The position numbers and the translations under genes are program-made. Below, piece by piece: positions 13,036 through 22,173 of a DNA stretch of 64,000 bases (positions are counted from its first letter, which is position 1; each line of letters opens with the position of its first letter). The DNA is from Salvia splendens (lineage: Eukaryota; Streptophyta; Magnoliopsida; Lamiales; Lamiaceae), in contig NC_056040.1 of the NCBI RefSeq assembly GCF_004379255.2, forward strand, positions 36,410,242 to 36,474,241, given 5' to 3'. A model generated the notes under the pieces. The model did no database searches. It saw only the letters and a program-made list of their open reading frames with translations, and had not been told where the DNA came from.

Positions 13036-14683
13036 ATGTGTATAGTGTTTGTTAATATTTTGAATAGTGTGATTTTATGCAATTTATGTATTTTATATAG
13101 CGTGTACTGTGTGCAAGTAGTGTGGAGTGTGTGCATTATGTCTACTTTGTGTGTAAGGTGTGCATTGTGTGTATTTTTTGGGATATGTGTGACGGTGTGT
13201 GTATTTTTTTGTTTTAAGTGTATTTTGACCGGAGATGTGTATTTGTATGTATTTTATATAGTGTGTATTGTGTGTAAAGTGTGCATTGTGTGTATTTTGT
13301 GGTAAGTGTGTGTTTCTATTTTTTTTGTGGGCAGTATGTCTATGTGTTAAGTGTGTGCATTTTGTATTTAGTGTGGTGGTGCGTGTATAGTGTGTGTATG
13401 GTGCGTGTATAGTGTGTATTCTTTATATATTGAGTCTCTGCACACGGTGTATATTTTGAATACAGTTCGTATTGTGTGCAATGTATGTATTGTGTATAGT
13501 TTATTTTTCCTATGTGTATCTTTTTGTGTATAGTGTGCTTGTATAGGGTGTGCGGTGTGTGTATTGTATATATTTGTGGATAGTGTATATGTGTAGCGCA
13601 AATGTGTGTATTTTTTATTAAGTGTATTGTGTTCAATGTATGCCGTGGAGTGTGTCTGTGTCTGAATTGTGTATTTTGGGTTTAATCTATGTATTTTATT
13701 ATTAGTGTGTGTATTTTTGACTGAAGATGTGTATAGTGTGTGTTTATGTGTGGGAAGTGTCTATGTGTATTTTGTGTTTAATGTATGTAATTTATTTATA
13801 ATGTGTGTTTGGATTGGGGATTTGTATAGTGTTTATTTATATTTGGTATAGTTTATGTATTTATGCAATGTATGTATTTTTGTGATGTGTGTTTTTCATG
13901 TTTAATGTGTGTATTTTATTATTAATATTTGTATTTTGACCAGAGATGTGTATAGTGTGTCTATTTTATGCAATGTATTTATTTTGATTAATTTGTATTT
14001 TTGCAATGTACGAAGTTTGGAGCATGTGGATTGTGTGTACTTTGTGTATAAAGTATGCATTGTTTGGGATGTGTGTGTATGTGTGGAAATTGTGTATTTT
14101 GTGTAGTGTGTATTTTCAATACAATTTGTATTTTGTGTGTATGATTTTAGTGGTTTTATGTTTTATATAGTGTGTTTATAGTGCTACATATGTAGTTCTC
14201 GTATATGAATATTATAGTGCGTTACGGGTATTGTGTGTAGTGAATATATTTTGTGCATGTATTATGCGTGCTTTGTGTACAGTGTGTGTTTATATTTTCA
14301 GTAACGTGTGTATTATGTCCAATATATGCAATGTGTGTTTTTTGTGGTAAGTTTGTGTATTTTCTATTTATTTGTGTATAGTGTGTGTGTTTAAATTCTG
14401 AATAGCGTGTGTATTTTATACAATGTATGTATTTTGTATAATATATATTCTATGTAATGTAAGTAGCGTGGAGTGTGTCGATAAAGTCTACATTGTGTGT
14501 GTAATGTGTGCATTGTGTGTATTTTGTGGTAAGAGTATTAATGCGTGTATTTTGTATATAATATGTATTTTGACCGGAGGTGTGTATAGTGTGTGTTTAT
14601 GTTCTATATAGTGTGTGTATTTTGTATAGTGTATGTTGTGTGTAATGTAAGTAGTGTGCATTTTGCGTATTTTGATCGGGGAT
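13036..14683 (+). repeat. satellite unit i (joined to the mosaic region)
   Basis: Long class, sharing 'tttttttgttttaag' with unit e. Private 'ggattggggatttg' near 13,811. Homology stops in 'tattttgatcggggat' at about 14,683, where the retroelement patchwork begins. Confidence 0.88.
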
Positions 14684-14872
14684 TGGAAAGTTCTTCGGGG
14701 AAAGGAAAGGTGTTACAAGGCGGGACAAACCGTTACACACAAAATACAAATTGTATTCATATACGTGTGGTGTATATTGTATTGAAAATACACACTACAC
14801 AAAAAGATAACATATTAGATATTTCAATGGACTTTGTTGTTGGTTTGTACAAACCGTTACCAATTCCTAGTA
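14684..14872. other. micro-mosaic of satellite, LINE and CRM-like gypsy scraps
   Basis: Small pieces in succession. About 25 nt are unassigned (14,684-14,710). A 20-nt stretch 'ggtgttacaaggcgggaca' matches the reverse complement of the LINE 5' UTR seen at 39,773-39,793. Next come a few nt of gypsy 'aaccgttac', then about 60 nt of satellite in inverted orientation (14,741-14,801). Two gypsy integrase scraps follow, 14,817-14,849 (matches 23,482-23,510) and 14,847-14,872 (matches 23,441-23,466), in reversed order relative to the gypsy gene. No gene is present. Confidence 0.7.
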
Positions 14873-15060
14873 GCGCTCAAACTGAATCTCTTCGGGATTG
14901 GCTCTATAGGCTGGTCGATTTGGTAGAACTGCCCCGGGAATAAGGTCAATTTGGTGTTCAATACCTCTTAATGGCGGTAATCCACTTGATTCTTCCACGG
15001 GAAAAACATCTTCGAATTCCTGTAAAAGAGACACAAAAGCACAAGAGTTGTTGGACACGA
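14873..15060 (-). pseudogene. CRM-like gypsy pol fragment (protease-RT linker)
   Basis: On the minus strand this encodes the segment just upstream of RT ([19 protein letters not shown] through RPAYRANPEE), matching 21,725-21,880 of the longest gypsy copy. In the intact gene it precedes the RT; here it lies after the RT piece at 15,061-15,462 on the same strand, so order is permuted. It is a scrap with no independent function. Confidence 0.8.
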
Positions 15061-15462
15061 ATATCATCAAAATAAACAACCATAAATTTTCCAATGAATT
15101 TTCTCAAAACATGGTGCATCAACCTCATGAAAGTACTTGGTGCATTAGTTAAACCAAAAGGCATTACTAACCACTCATATAGACCAAATTTTGTTTTAAA
15201 GGCTGTTTTCCATTCGTCTCCTTCTCTAATTCGAATTTGATGATAACCACTTTTCAAATCGATCTTACTAAACACAACAGAACCATGCAATTCATCAAGC
15301 ATATCATCTAGCCTAGGAATAGGATAGCGATACTTTACCGTGATTTTGTTGATTGCTCGGCAGTCGATGCACATCCTCCATGATCCATCTTTCTTAGAAA
15401 CAACAATTACCGGAATAGCACATGGACTCATGCTCTCACGGATTTTTCCATTGTCTACATTG
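15061..15462 (-). pseudogene. CRM-like gypsy reverse transcriptase fragment
   Basis: Encodes, on the minus strand, the RT from [16 protein letters not shown] through the catalytic VVYFDDI, where the frame leaves gypsy homology and jumps into the segment at 14,873-15,060. It lacks the extra C that frameshifts the longest copy at about 22,167, so this piece is in frame across that point. Palm motifs visible: [13 protein letters not shown] (first catalytic Asp) and YFDD (second pair). It is bounded by breaks on both sides. Confidence 0.85.
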
Positions 15463-15476
15463 AGTTTGTTGTTAAC
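15448..15476. other. 30-nt join with kinase-pseudogene and possible satellite match
   Basis: Between two gypsy pieces. 'ccattgtc' is gypsy and 'gtctacattg' also occurs in the satellite (10 nt, weak). 'ttgagtttgttgttaacttg' matches 20 nt of the kinase pseudogene (25,867-25,888), after which gypsy resumes at 'gccattc'. The 20-nt match is the notable part; the 10-nt one could be chance. Confidence 0.5.
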
Positions 15477-15738
15477 TTGGCCATTCTAAAATAGCTTTCA
15501 CCTTCTCTTTTTCCATTTCAATCCCATTAGCACTTATAACAAAACCCAGAAAAACAACTTTATCCATGCAAAAAGAACACTTTTTGAGATTTGCATACAA
15601 TGATTCTTTTCGTAAGGTATCCAAAACTGCACGCACATGGTTAAGATGTTCATTCACATTTTTGCTATAGACAAGAATATCATCAAAATAAACAACCATA
15701 AATTTTCCAATGAATTTTCTCAAAACATGGTGCATCAA
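15472..15738 (-). pseudogene. CRM-like gypsy RT C-terminal fragment
   Basis: Minus-strand frame from [19 protein letters not shown] through KVKAILEWP, covering the RT catalytic YFDD, the following connection region and the [13 protein letters not shown] segment; it matches 22,250-22,505. It overlaps in content with 15,061-15,462 (both carry the [16 protein letters not shown] segment), so that segment occurs twice within 700 bp. It joins LINE sequence at 'catcaac' (15,734-15,740). Confidence 0.85.
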
Positions 15739-15739
15739 C

Positions 15740-17315
15740 GTCATCAACAAGGTCATCACAAAAATTCATAAGGCAAGGTTAGCTCTCCTTCTCCCACGCC
15801 TTATTTCTCCGAACCAAAGTGGCTTTGTGAAAGGCCGCCTCCTCAACGATAACGTCTTGCTGGCCCAAGAAATGTTCCATGAGATCTCGAAGTGCAACCC
15901 ACCCGAAAGTGCTTGGAGATCAGCCATCTTGCCTACGCCGACGATATCATCATCTTTACCCAAGCGGTGACCACTCCCCTTAGGCGGCTCCGGTCATGCC
16001 TAGAAGATTATGAGAAGGTGTCAGGGCAACAAATCAATCTCTCAAAGAGCAACTTCTACATTGCCGATTGTCATGAAGAGAGTGCTAATCTCATACAATC
16101 CGCGGGAGGTTTCTCACAAGGTACCTTTCCTTTCCTCTACCTAGGGGTTCCTATTTATTGTGGCATCAAACGAACATATATGTTTATGTTCCTTCGGGAA
16201 AAGATAGCAGCACGAATCTCCGGATGGGCTCACCGTCACCTATCCTTTGGAGGAAGGCTTACACTTATCAAGAGCACACTAGAGGGGGTACCTCTTCACA
16301 TTTTCCAGGCCATTGAGCCCACGGCCGGGGCGCTCAAACTTTTTGATCAACAATTGGCACGCTTCTTTTGGGGCTCGACCAATGAGAGAAAAAAGACACA
16401 TTGGATTGGTTGGGATCAAATTTGTAGGCCGACTGCCGAGGGGGGGCTAGGAATCCGCAAATTCAAAGAGGTCCTCCGAGCCTTCAACATCAAGCTATGG
16501 TGGCGCTTTCATGAACAAAACTCTCTATGGGCCAAGTATATAAAGGCCAAATATTGTTTCAAGACCTCTCCCCTGGCGTCCCGTCCAACAGGGAAAAACA
16601 ACCCGACGTGGAAGAGACTCCTGAGAGCGCGTGCCCAAGCCAATCCCTACATCAGATGGGTGGTTGGCCAAGGAGACATCTATTTCTGGGATGACATATG
16701 GCTCGGAGACACGGCGCTTAGGGACCTTTCCATCGATGACTGAGGAGCCCCGACTACCTTGGGGGAGGATTTCATAAGAGAAGGAGCATGGGACGAGGCT
16801 AAGCTCCAGCTGCTCCAATACCAGGCTGGGATCTCGCAGCAGGTGATCACACACATCCTAGACACGCCAATCGTATCGGGGGAACCGGATGTTCCGCGTT
16901 GGTCGCTATCCTAGCTCGGTGACTTTTCGGTGGCTTCTACTTGGGAAACAACCCGCGCAAGGAGGCCGAAAATCCAGGGGCTGGAGGACATTTGGATGGC
17001 TGGCCTTACCAACTCAATAGCAATTTTCAATTGGAGACTGTTGTCGAACCAAATCCCGGTGGATTCTAAGCTACAATGGAGGAACATCGAAATGGCGTCA
17101 AAGTGTCAATGCTGCCCCCACAGTCCACACACGGAGTCGCCCCAACACCTTTTTATTCAAGGGTGGGGAGCCTCTAGAGTATGGGGCGAGTTTGATGAAT
17201 GGTTCGAGGGTTCGACTTCTTCCATACGAATTAATGACACCATTCCGGAGAGGCTAGAAGTCTGGTCACGGAGGACCCATCTTCAAGACACAAAACACCT
17301 CTACAGGTCCATACC
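15740..17315 (+). pseudogene. L1-type LINE ORF2 fragment A (RT with internal deletion, zf-RVT)
   Basis: Plant L1-LINE ORF2 without endonuclease or RNase H. It begins in the RT at NVINKVITKIHKARLALLLP, continues to LLAQEMFHEISKCN, then jumps out of frame to HLAYADDIIIF near 15,930. The deletion removes the RT region that normally holds the first catalytic Asp and motif B, so no active RT is possible. After YADD the thumb/connection region runs to the WGSTNERKKTHWIGWD and GGLGIRKFKE motifs typical of plant LINEs. A TGA lies at 16,741, another stop at 16,912. The frame then continues through the Cys/His zf-RVT region (KCQCCPHSPHTESPQHLF) and is cut at 'ccatacc' by an antisense LINE tail. Fragment B (40,561-41,978) is a near-identical copy. 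Confidence 0.9.
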
Positions 17316-18430
17316 TTTTTTTTTATTATTCAAACACACCCCAAAGGGCGGAGGGTTGAGGCGGACCCACACCTGTGCATTACCAAAACCATTGGTTACA
17401 AACAAACATACACCGAGTCGCCCAAAAGTGACGACTCGCCAAGGCATGACAAATTAGAGTACAACGAGAGCCTCCCTAACAACTAGAGGTGGTCATCGAT
17501 ATACTCTCAAAATCCAATTAACATTTGATACAACCTTTGTATCCCCAACACTTCTGTCCATCACCTAGCTAAGGCTCGCAATAGGGATACCTCCGCTAGG
17601 TACATGCCCTCCTGGATCTAGGTCCTCGATGTGGCCCTCTATCTCCCGGTTGGGGCGCCCACATGCGACACTCATGGAGCTAAAGCTCGCGTCATTCGCA
17701 CCCGATGGGACACTCCCAAATGTCACCGTAGCAACATTCTCCTTCAAATGCCAATCATCCACGTGTGGAGCCTTGGTGTGCATATGCCCTCATGCACTTT
17801 TCCTTTCCTCCTCCTCGACACCAATTGGAAGCCATCCTCATCCACATTTGGGTGACTCCTACTAGCCACTCTTGACTTCGACAATCCCGCACCCAATGTA
17901 CCCTCGATGTACTCCGCGTGGTTGTTACAATCTTTGGACTTCTCCAACTGCCCAATGGTCGGTTGTTTGGGGGAGGTGGCCTCGGCTGATCGGAAAACCA
18001 TTTGTTGGTCCGAGAGGACCCGTGCTTCCTCAACCCCCGGAGCAAGGTCCGGTGGGTTGACCATATTTTGATCCGAGATGGATATCACCTCCTCGGAGTC
18101 CGGCGGGTGGCCCATTGTTTCGGCCAGCCGAGGGGAAGACTTCTGCGAGGTGTGGCCGAGATGTGGATTGGAGCTCGGTGGGGCACGCGAGCCAAGTCCG
18201 ACTAGGGGGGAGCTTGCGTGGTGGTGGTTGAGGTGGCAGAGAGGGTAAGCCGGAGAAGGGATGTATGGGTGGCTGGGGTTGGTTGGAGAGGGTGACCGGC
18301 GGTGGGGTGCTAACGTGAGTTAATGAGGGTGGTGGGTGGTTCGCAGTGGTGACATGGTGGTCGGAAAGGATGATTCGGCGTGGGACTATGAGGGAGGGGT
18401 TTTTAGTGAGAAGGAGGATGAAGATATGAC
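17316..18430 (-). mobile_element. antisense LINE derivative: ORF1 pieces directly joined to 3' UTR, poly(A) tail
   Basis: Read on the minus strand it has a C-rich 5' UTR-like stretch (about 18,430-18,116), ORF1 pieces (18,115-17,744), then 3' UTR (about 17,560-17,330) ending in a 9-nt A run (T run 17,316-17,324). ORF2 is absent. It interrupts the zf-RVT region of fragment A at 'ccatacc'. The same 3' UTR is found in the opposite orientation at 27,960-28,112. I could not find a clear target-site duplication at the right-hand side, so whether it moved as one unit is unproved. Confidence 0.65.
17744..18115 (-). pseudogene. LINE ORF1 N- and C-terminal pieces fused
   Basis: 123-codon minus-strand frame. 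The start (MGHPPDSEE... VLSDQQMVFRSAEA) resembles the N terminus of the LINE ORF1 copies at 29,830, 40,000 and 43,300 ([15 protein letters not shown]). It then jumps to a C-terminal type segment with DEDGFQLVSRRRKGK, which matches the ORF1 C-terminal parts at 39,158 and 42,397. The DUF4283 core and CCHC knuckle present in those copies are missing here. Confidence 0.7.
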
Positions 18431-18668
18431 AATTACTAACTCACCACCGGGCTTAACTATTTATATTTGGCTTTCCTTGGCCAACAAGGAAACCACTTCT
18501 ATCCAAATGACCTACAAAATTTTATTGTACGATCTTTGTTAGGTAATTGGATCAAGATAGGATTATTTTCATCGATATAACATCATAGGAATTGTCATCT
18601 CTTAACAACCTATTTGAAGCATAACTCTTATACGTTGGTTTACTTGGCCAACAAGCAATACTTTTTGA
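18431..18668. other. unassigned AT-rich spacer
   Basis: Between the LINE 5' end and the gypsy pol end. I see no coding potential and no match to the other elements of the window. 'ttggccaacaagg' and 'ttggccaacaagc' occur twice (near 18,478 and 18,646), too weak to interpret. Confidence 0.4.
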
Positions 18669-18876
18669 TGGAGGTACACCCAAGCTGATCAACAAGGATA
18701 AGAAGATGGATCCATTAATCATTCAAAGTGGACCAATTACAAGAGCTAGAGCTAAGAAGATAAAGGAGTCCATGATGCTTTTAGTTGATGAAATAAAAGC
18801 CCAATTCCAAGACCATTCAACATTGGGCCAAATGGTGAATATTATTCAAGTTAGTGGGCAGCCCAATGCATGAAGT
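18669..18876 (+). pseudogene. 3' end of CRM-like pol
   Basis: Encodes the pol C terminus (GGTPKLINKDKKMDPLIIQ, then GPITRARAKKIKESM to QVSGQPNA and stop). The same end is found on the minus strand at 28,730-28,945. It stands directly upstream of the LTR, as expected for a pol 3' end; everything upstream of it in this copy is missing. Confidence 0.85.
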
Positions 18877-18923
18877 TTTGAGTCAATATATATCACATTT
18901 TGGAGGCCCAAATTGAAGATAAA

Positions 18924-19435
18924 TGATGCATTTTCATCCAAGTTGGAGCAGCAAAAATGAAGAGTCATTTTTAAGTTACTTTTTGAGTTAAATAAGTGAC
19001 TTTAGATGTCCTAAAGTCACACCAATAGTTAGGAGTTACTTTTCACTTATTATGAGTCATTCTAAAGGTCTTAAGTTGTACTAATGATATGAGACTTTCA
19101 AGAGTCCATTCTAGCCTATAAATAGGCTTGTAAGCATGTCATTTGAGGACATCATTGATCAAATACGAAAATAGAGTTTGTCTTGTGAGTTGAATTCTCT
19201 TTGTAGAGTTTTTCACTTGTTTGGAACTTATCAAGATACTTTGAGCAAGTTCTTGTGGCGTTCAACCATACCGAGGTTCTTGGCTGATTACATAGCCAAC
19301 GGGTCGAGGTTTTCCAAGCTCTGGAAGTGGATCAAACCAGATTATCAATCAAGGAAATCCGCTGCCAATCATTATACGTGGGGTTCTTGGATCAATATAT
19401 CCAACGGGTCCTTCGTCGTATCCCAATCCATATCA
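18924..19435 (+). repeat. LTR of CRM-like gypsy element (about 512 bp)
   Basis: Starts TGATGCATTTTC and ends CCATATCA, i.e. TG...CA termini. It lies between the pol end and a PBS. A second copy in inverted orientation is at 28,178-28,679 with the same termini. A 98-codon frame (19,178-19,474) crosses the LTR, but I see no reason to treat it as a protein. Confidence 0.8.
19116..19126 (+). promoter_or_regulatory. LTR TATA box (ctataaatagg)
   Basis: Good plant TATA match about 190 nt into the LTR, the expected position for the retrotransposon promoter; also present in the inverted LTR copy at 28,477-28,487. Confidence 0.6.
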
Positions 19436-19437
19436 TT

Positions 19438-19451
19438 TGGTATCACGAGCC
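19438..19451 (+). other. primer-binding site, tRNA-Met type with one extra base
   Basis: tggtatcacgagcc begins two bases after the LTR end. The initiator-Met tRNA PBS is tggtatcagagcc, so this copy differs by one inserted C. Confidence 0.6.
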
Positions 19452-19507
19452 AACTGGTATTGATCTATCCATAGCTTTATCTTACATTGTTTATCTTTCA
19501 TATCCTT

Positions 19508-19605
19508 GAAAAAAAAATCCAAAAAAAAAAAAAATCAAAAAAAAAATCCGAAAAAAAAATCAGAAAAAAAATTCGAAAAAAAAAATCCAAAAAAAAAAAA
19601 AAAAC
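19508..19605 (+). repeat. A-rich tract in gypsy leader
   Basis: Runs of 8-15 A separated by tc, tcc, tccg, tcag or ttcg. It lies in the untranslated leader between PBS and gag and is low-complexity, not a poly(A) tail of another element, since gypsy sequence continues on both sides. Confidence 0.8.
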
Positions 19606-19857
19606 CCCAATACATATTTCACCTCATATTTTCTTGACCATTTCCTTTCATCCTTCATTCAAAGGGCTGAAGTTTGGTTGGTCGTTATTAGTTCTTGTTT
19701 TGTTTTTGATTTGTTTTTTTACTTGTGTTATCTTTGCAAAAGAGAAAGAGTGGTAAAAGGCTTGAGTGGTGAGGTTATTTGAGGGGAGGTAAAAGCCAAC
19801 GAGTGATATACACGAGTGTTTTGTGAGGTTTAATTTTGTGTGATACACGAGTGAACT

Positions 19858-22173
19858 GTGAGGATGGATTCTACTGACGATCATATTCCAGTTGATCCTA
19901 CGTTGAAAGCCATGCAACAACAATTTGCAAGGTTTGCACGGATTCTGGAAAGTGTTTCAGGGCGGTTGGAGAGGCTAGAAGTTCAGGCAACAAATGAAAA
20001 TAATAACGAGGAGGAAGAGAGTGGAGGAGAAGATGATGCTTCATATAGGCATCGAAATGAGAGACGTGGAAACGGTAGAAGAGGGCGTACAAATGAAGTG
20101 GATGGTGATTTGAGAAGCATCAAACTGAAGATCCCAACATTCCAAGGAAGGAGTGACCCCGAAGCTTATTTGGAGTGGGAGAGAAAGGTGGATCTCATCT
20201 TTGAATGTCACAACTATTCCGAGGAGAAAAAGGTTAGACTTGCTGCTATTGAATTCACTGACTATGCTATAGTTTGGTGGGATCAATTGACAACCAGTAC
20301 AAGGCGATACGGAGGAAGACCAGTTTCGACTTGGGAAGAAATGAAAAGCATAATGCGTAAGAGATTTGTACCTTCTCATTATTTTCGTGAATTGTATCAA
20401 AAATTACAATCTATGAAACAAGGTACTAAATCTGTTGATGAGTACTACAAAGACATGGAGATTGCCATGATTAGGGCAAATGTTGAAGAAGATAGAGAAG
20501 CAACTATGGCTCGATTCTTATGTGGGCTGAATAGGGAGATTGCAAACATTGTGGAGCTTCAACACTATGTGGAGTTGGAGGACATGGTTCATATGGCCAT
20601 GAAGGTGGAGGGACAATTGAAGAAGAAGGGAACAATCCAAAAGAATTTTTCAACAAGTTCTCATTCTTCAAGGACAAAAGAGTGGACTTCAACCAAACCC
20701 AATTTTGGGGCAGGTTCTAAACCCCAAAATGAGGCGTCGACATCCAAGTCCAAAGAATTTGAGAAGGGTAAAGGTATTTCTACTTCTACTTCTACTCGAA
20801 ATAGAGATATCAAATGTTTTCGTTGTCAAGGTGTTGGACACATTGCATCTCAATGTCCAAACAAAAGGGTGATGATTTTGAAGCCAAATGGAGAGATAGA
20901 ATCTGAAAGTGAACGTGAAGATGATGATGAGGAGGAGGAGGATAAACAATTGGAGGAGATTGAACCAGAACATGGAGAACTTTTGGTGGTTCGAAGGGCT
21001 CTAAACATGCAAAACAGAAACGATGATCAGCAAAGGGAGAACATCTTCCACACAAGGTGTTTGGTCCAAGGTAAACTTTGCATAATGATTATTGATGGTG
21101 GTAGTTGTGTAAACGTTGCAAGTTCTGAAATGGTGGAAAAGTTGAGCTTAACAACGGAAAAACATCCTAATCCGTACAAGCTACAATGGCTTAATGAATG
21201 TGGAGAAATTCGAGTGACTAAGCGAGTTCTAATTTCGTTTTCAATTGGCAATTATAAAGATGATGTTCTTTGCGATGTTGTGCCAATGCATGCTAGTCAC
21301 ATTCTTTTGGGGAGGCCATGGCAGTTTGATCGTAGAGTGACTTATGATGGATTTCACAACCACTACACCTTCAAGCACAACAACAAGTCTATTATGCTTG
21401 TGTCTTTAACACCTCAACAAGTTCAAGAGGACCAACAGAAATTGTCACAAGCAAGGAGAGCTCGTGAGGTTGAGAGGAAAAGAAGTGAGAGCATTGAAAA
21501 AGAGTCGAGTGAAAAAAAGAGTCGAGAGAAAAGTAAGAATGAGAGGAAAAAAGGTGAGGGCATTGAAAAAGAGTCAAGTGAAAAGAGTCCGAATGAAAAA
21601 AAGAACTTTTATGTGGGAGCAAGAGAAATAAAGAGTGCAATAGTTGAAAAAAAGAGTGTTTTCATCTTAGTGTACAAACAGTCTTTGTTTACCACTAACG
21701 AATTAACCACTTCTTTGCCAAGTGCTTTTGTGTCTCTTTTACAGGAATTCGAAGATGTTTTTCCCGTGGAAGAATCAAGTGGATTACCGCCATTAAGAGG
21801 TATTGAACACCAAATTGACCTTATTCCCGGGGCAGTTCTACCAAATCGACCAGCCTATAGAGCCAATCCCGAAGAGACTAAGGAAATTCAAAGGCAAGTG
21901 CAAGAGTTGTTGGACAATGGAAAAATCCGTGAGAGCATGAGTCCATGTGCTATTCCGGTAATTGTTGTTTCTAAGAAAGATGGATCATGGAGGATGTGCA
22001 TCGACTGCCGAGCAATCAACAAAATCACGGTAAAGTATCGCTATCCTATTCCTAGGCTAGATGATATGCTTGATGAATTGCATGGTTCTGTTGTGTTTAG
22101 TAAGATCGATTTGAAAAGTGGTTATCATCAAATTCGAATTAGAGAAGGAGACGAATGGAAAACAGCCCTTTAA
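19858..22173 (+). pseudogene. CRM-like gag-protease-RT (N part), ends in a frameshift
   Basis: 771 codons. Residues 1-90 form an acidic N-terminal region with a possible coiled coil. The retrotransposon gag domain runs about 92-250 (PTFQGRSDPEAYLEWERKV, the WW at 138-139). A CCHC zinc knuckle is at C318, C321, H326 and C331, followed by an acidic stretch (344-370). The aspartic protease has its catalytic Asp at about 411 (IIDGGSCVN) and the ILLGRPWQFD flap-end motif later. A Lys/Glu/Ser-rich linker follows (about 525-600), then RT motifs through [15 protein letters not shown]. The frame closes at KTAL because of one extra C near 22,167 (gccc; the other copies have gcc). The ATG at 19,858 follows the leader directly. 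Gag forms particles and the enzyme part makes cDNA; this copy is broken. Confidence 0.9.

Larger units (their letters stand above)
1..14683 (+). repeat. 1.63-kb GT-rich satellite, array block 1
   Basis: Head-to-tail tandem array. The landmark ggggatgtgtatagtgtttg recurs with its ATG at 1605, 3242, 4867, 6513, 8158, 9782, 11409 and 13036, giving periods of 1624-1646 bp. Units are nearly identical apart from scattered point changes and short indels. The + strand is rich in T and G and very poor in C. Two length classes exist, differing by an 18-nt block (gtaatgtgtgcattgtgt) after the 'gtctacattgtgtgt' landmark. Inside a unit the sequence is a degenerate array of short motifs resembling tgtgtattttgtatagtg. 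Open frames of 60-98 codons on both strands recur once per unit, are Cys/Val/Tyr- or His/Thr-rich, and break with indels, so I regard them as by-products of composition and not genes. The array ends abruptly at about 14,683. Confidence 0.96.

Noticed and set aside
3..14611. Recurrent 60-98 codon ORFs on both strands of the satellite
   Set aside because: They repeat with the satellite period, have extreme composition dictated by GT-rich sequence, and are broken by the indels that distinguish units; no start context or domain supports them.
1..14683. CRISPR-like or telomeric array
   Set aside because: Period is about 1.63 kb with no short repeat/unique spacer pattern, and the plant telomere motif tttaggg is not tandemly present.
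17565..17865. overlapping plus and minus ORFs of 70-80 codons
   Set aside because: They lie in the antisense LINE ORF1/3' UTR piece with no conserved motif; same in the duplicate at 42,218-42,518.
19178..19474. 98-codon ORF 'MSCELNSLCRVF' and its inverted copy at 28,129-28,425
   Set aside because: It crosses the gypsy LTR, the PBS and leader and differs freely between the copies; LTR sequence, not a gene.
19508..19605. poly(A) tail of a retroposed gene
   Set aside because: Interrupted A runs inside the gypsy leader with gypsy sequence on both sides.
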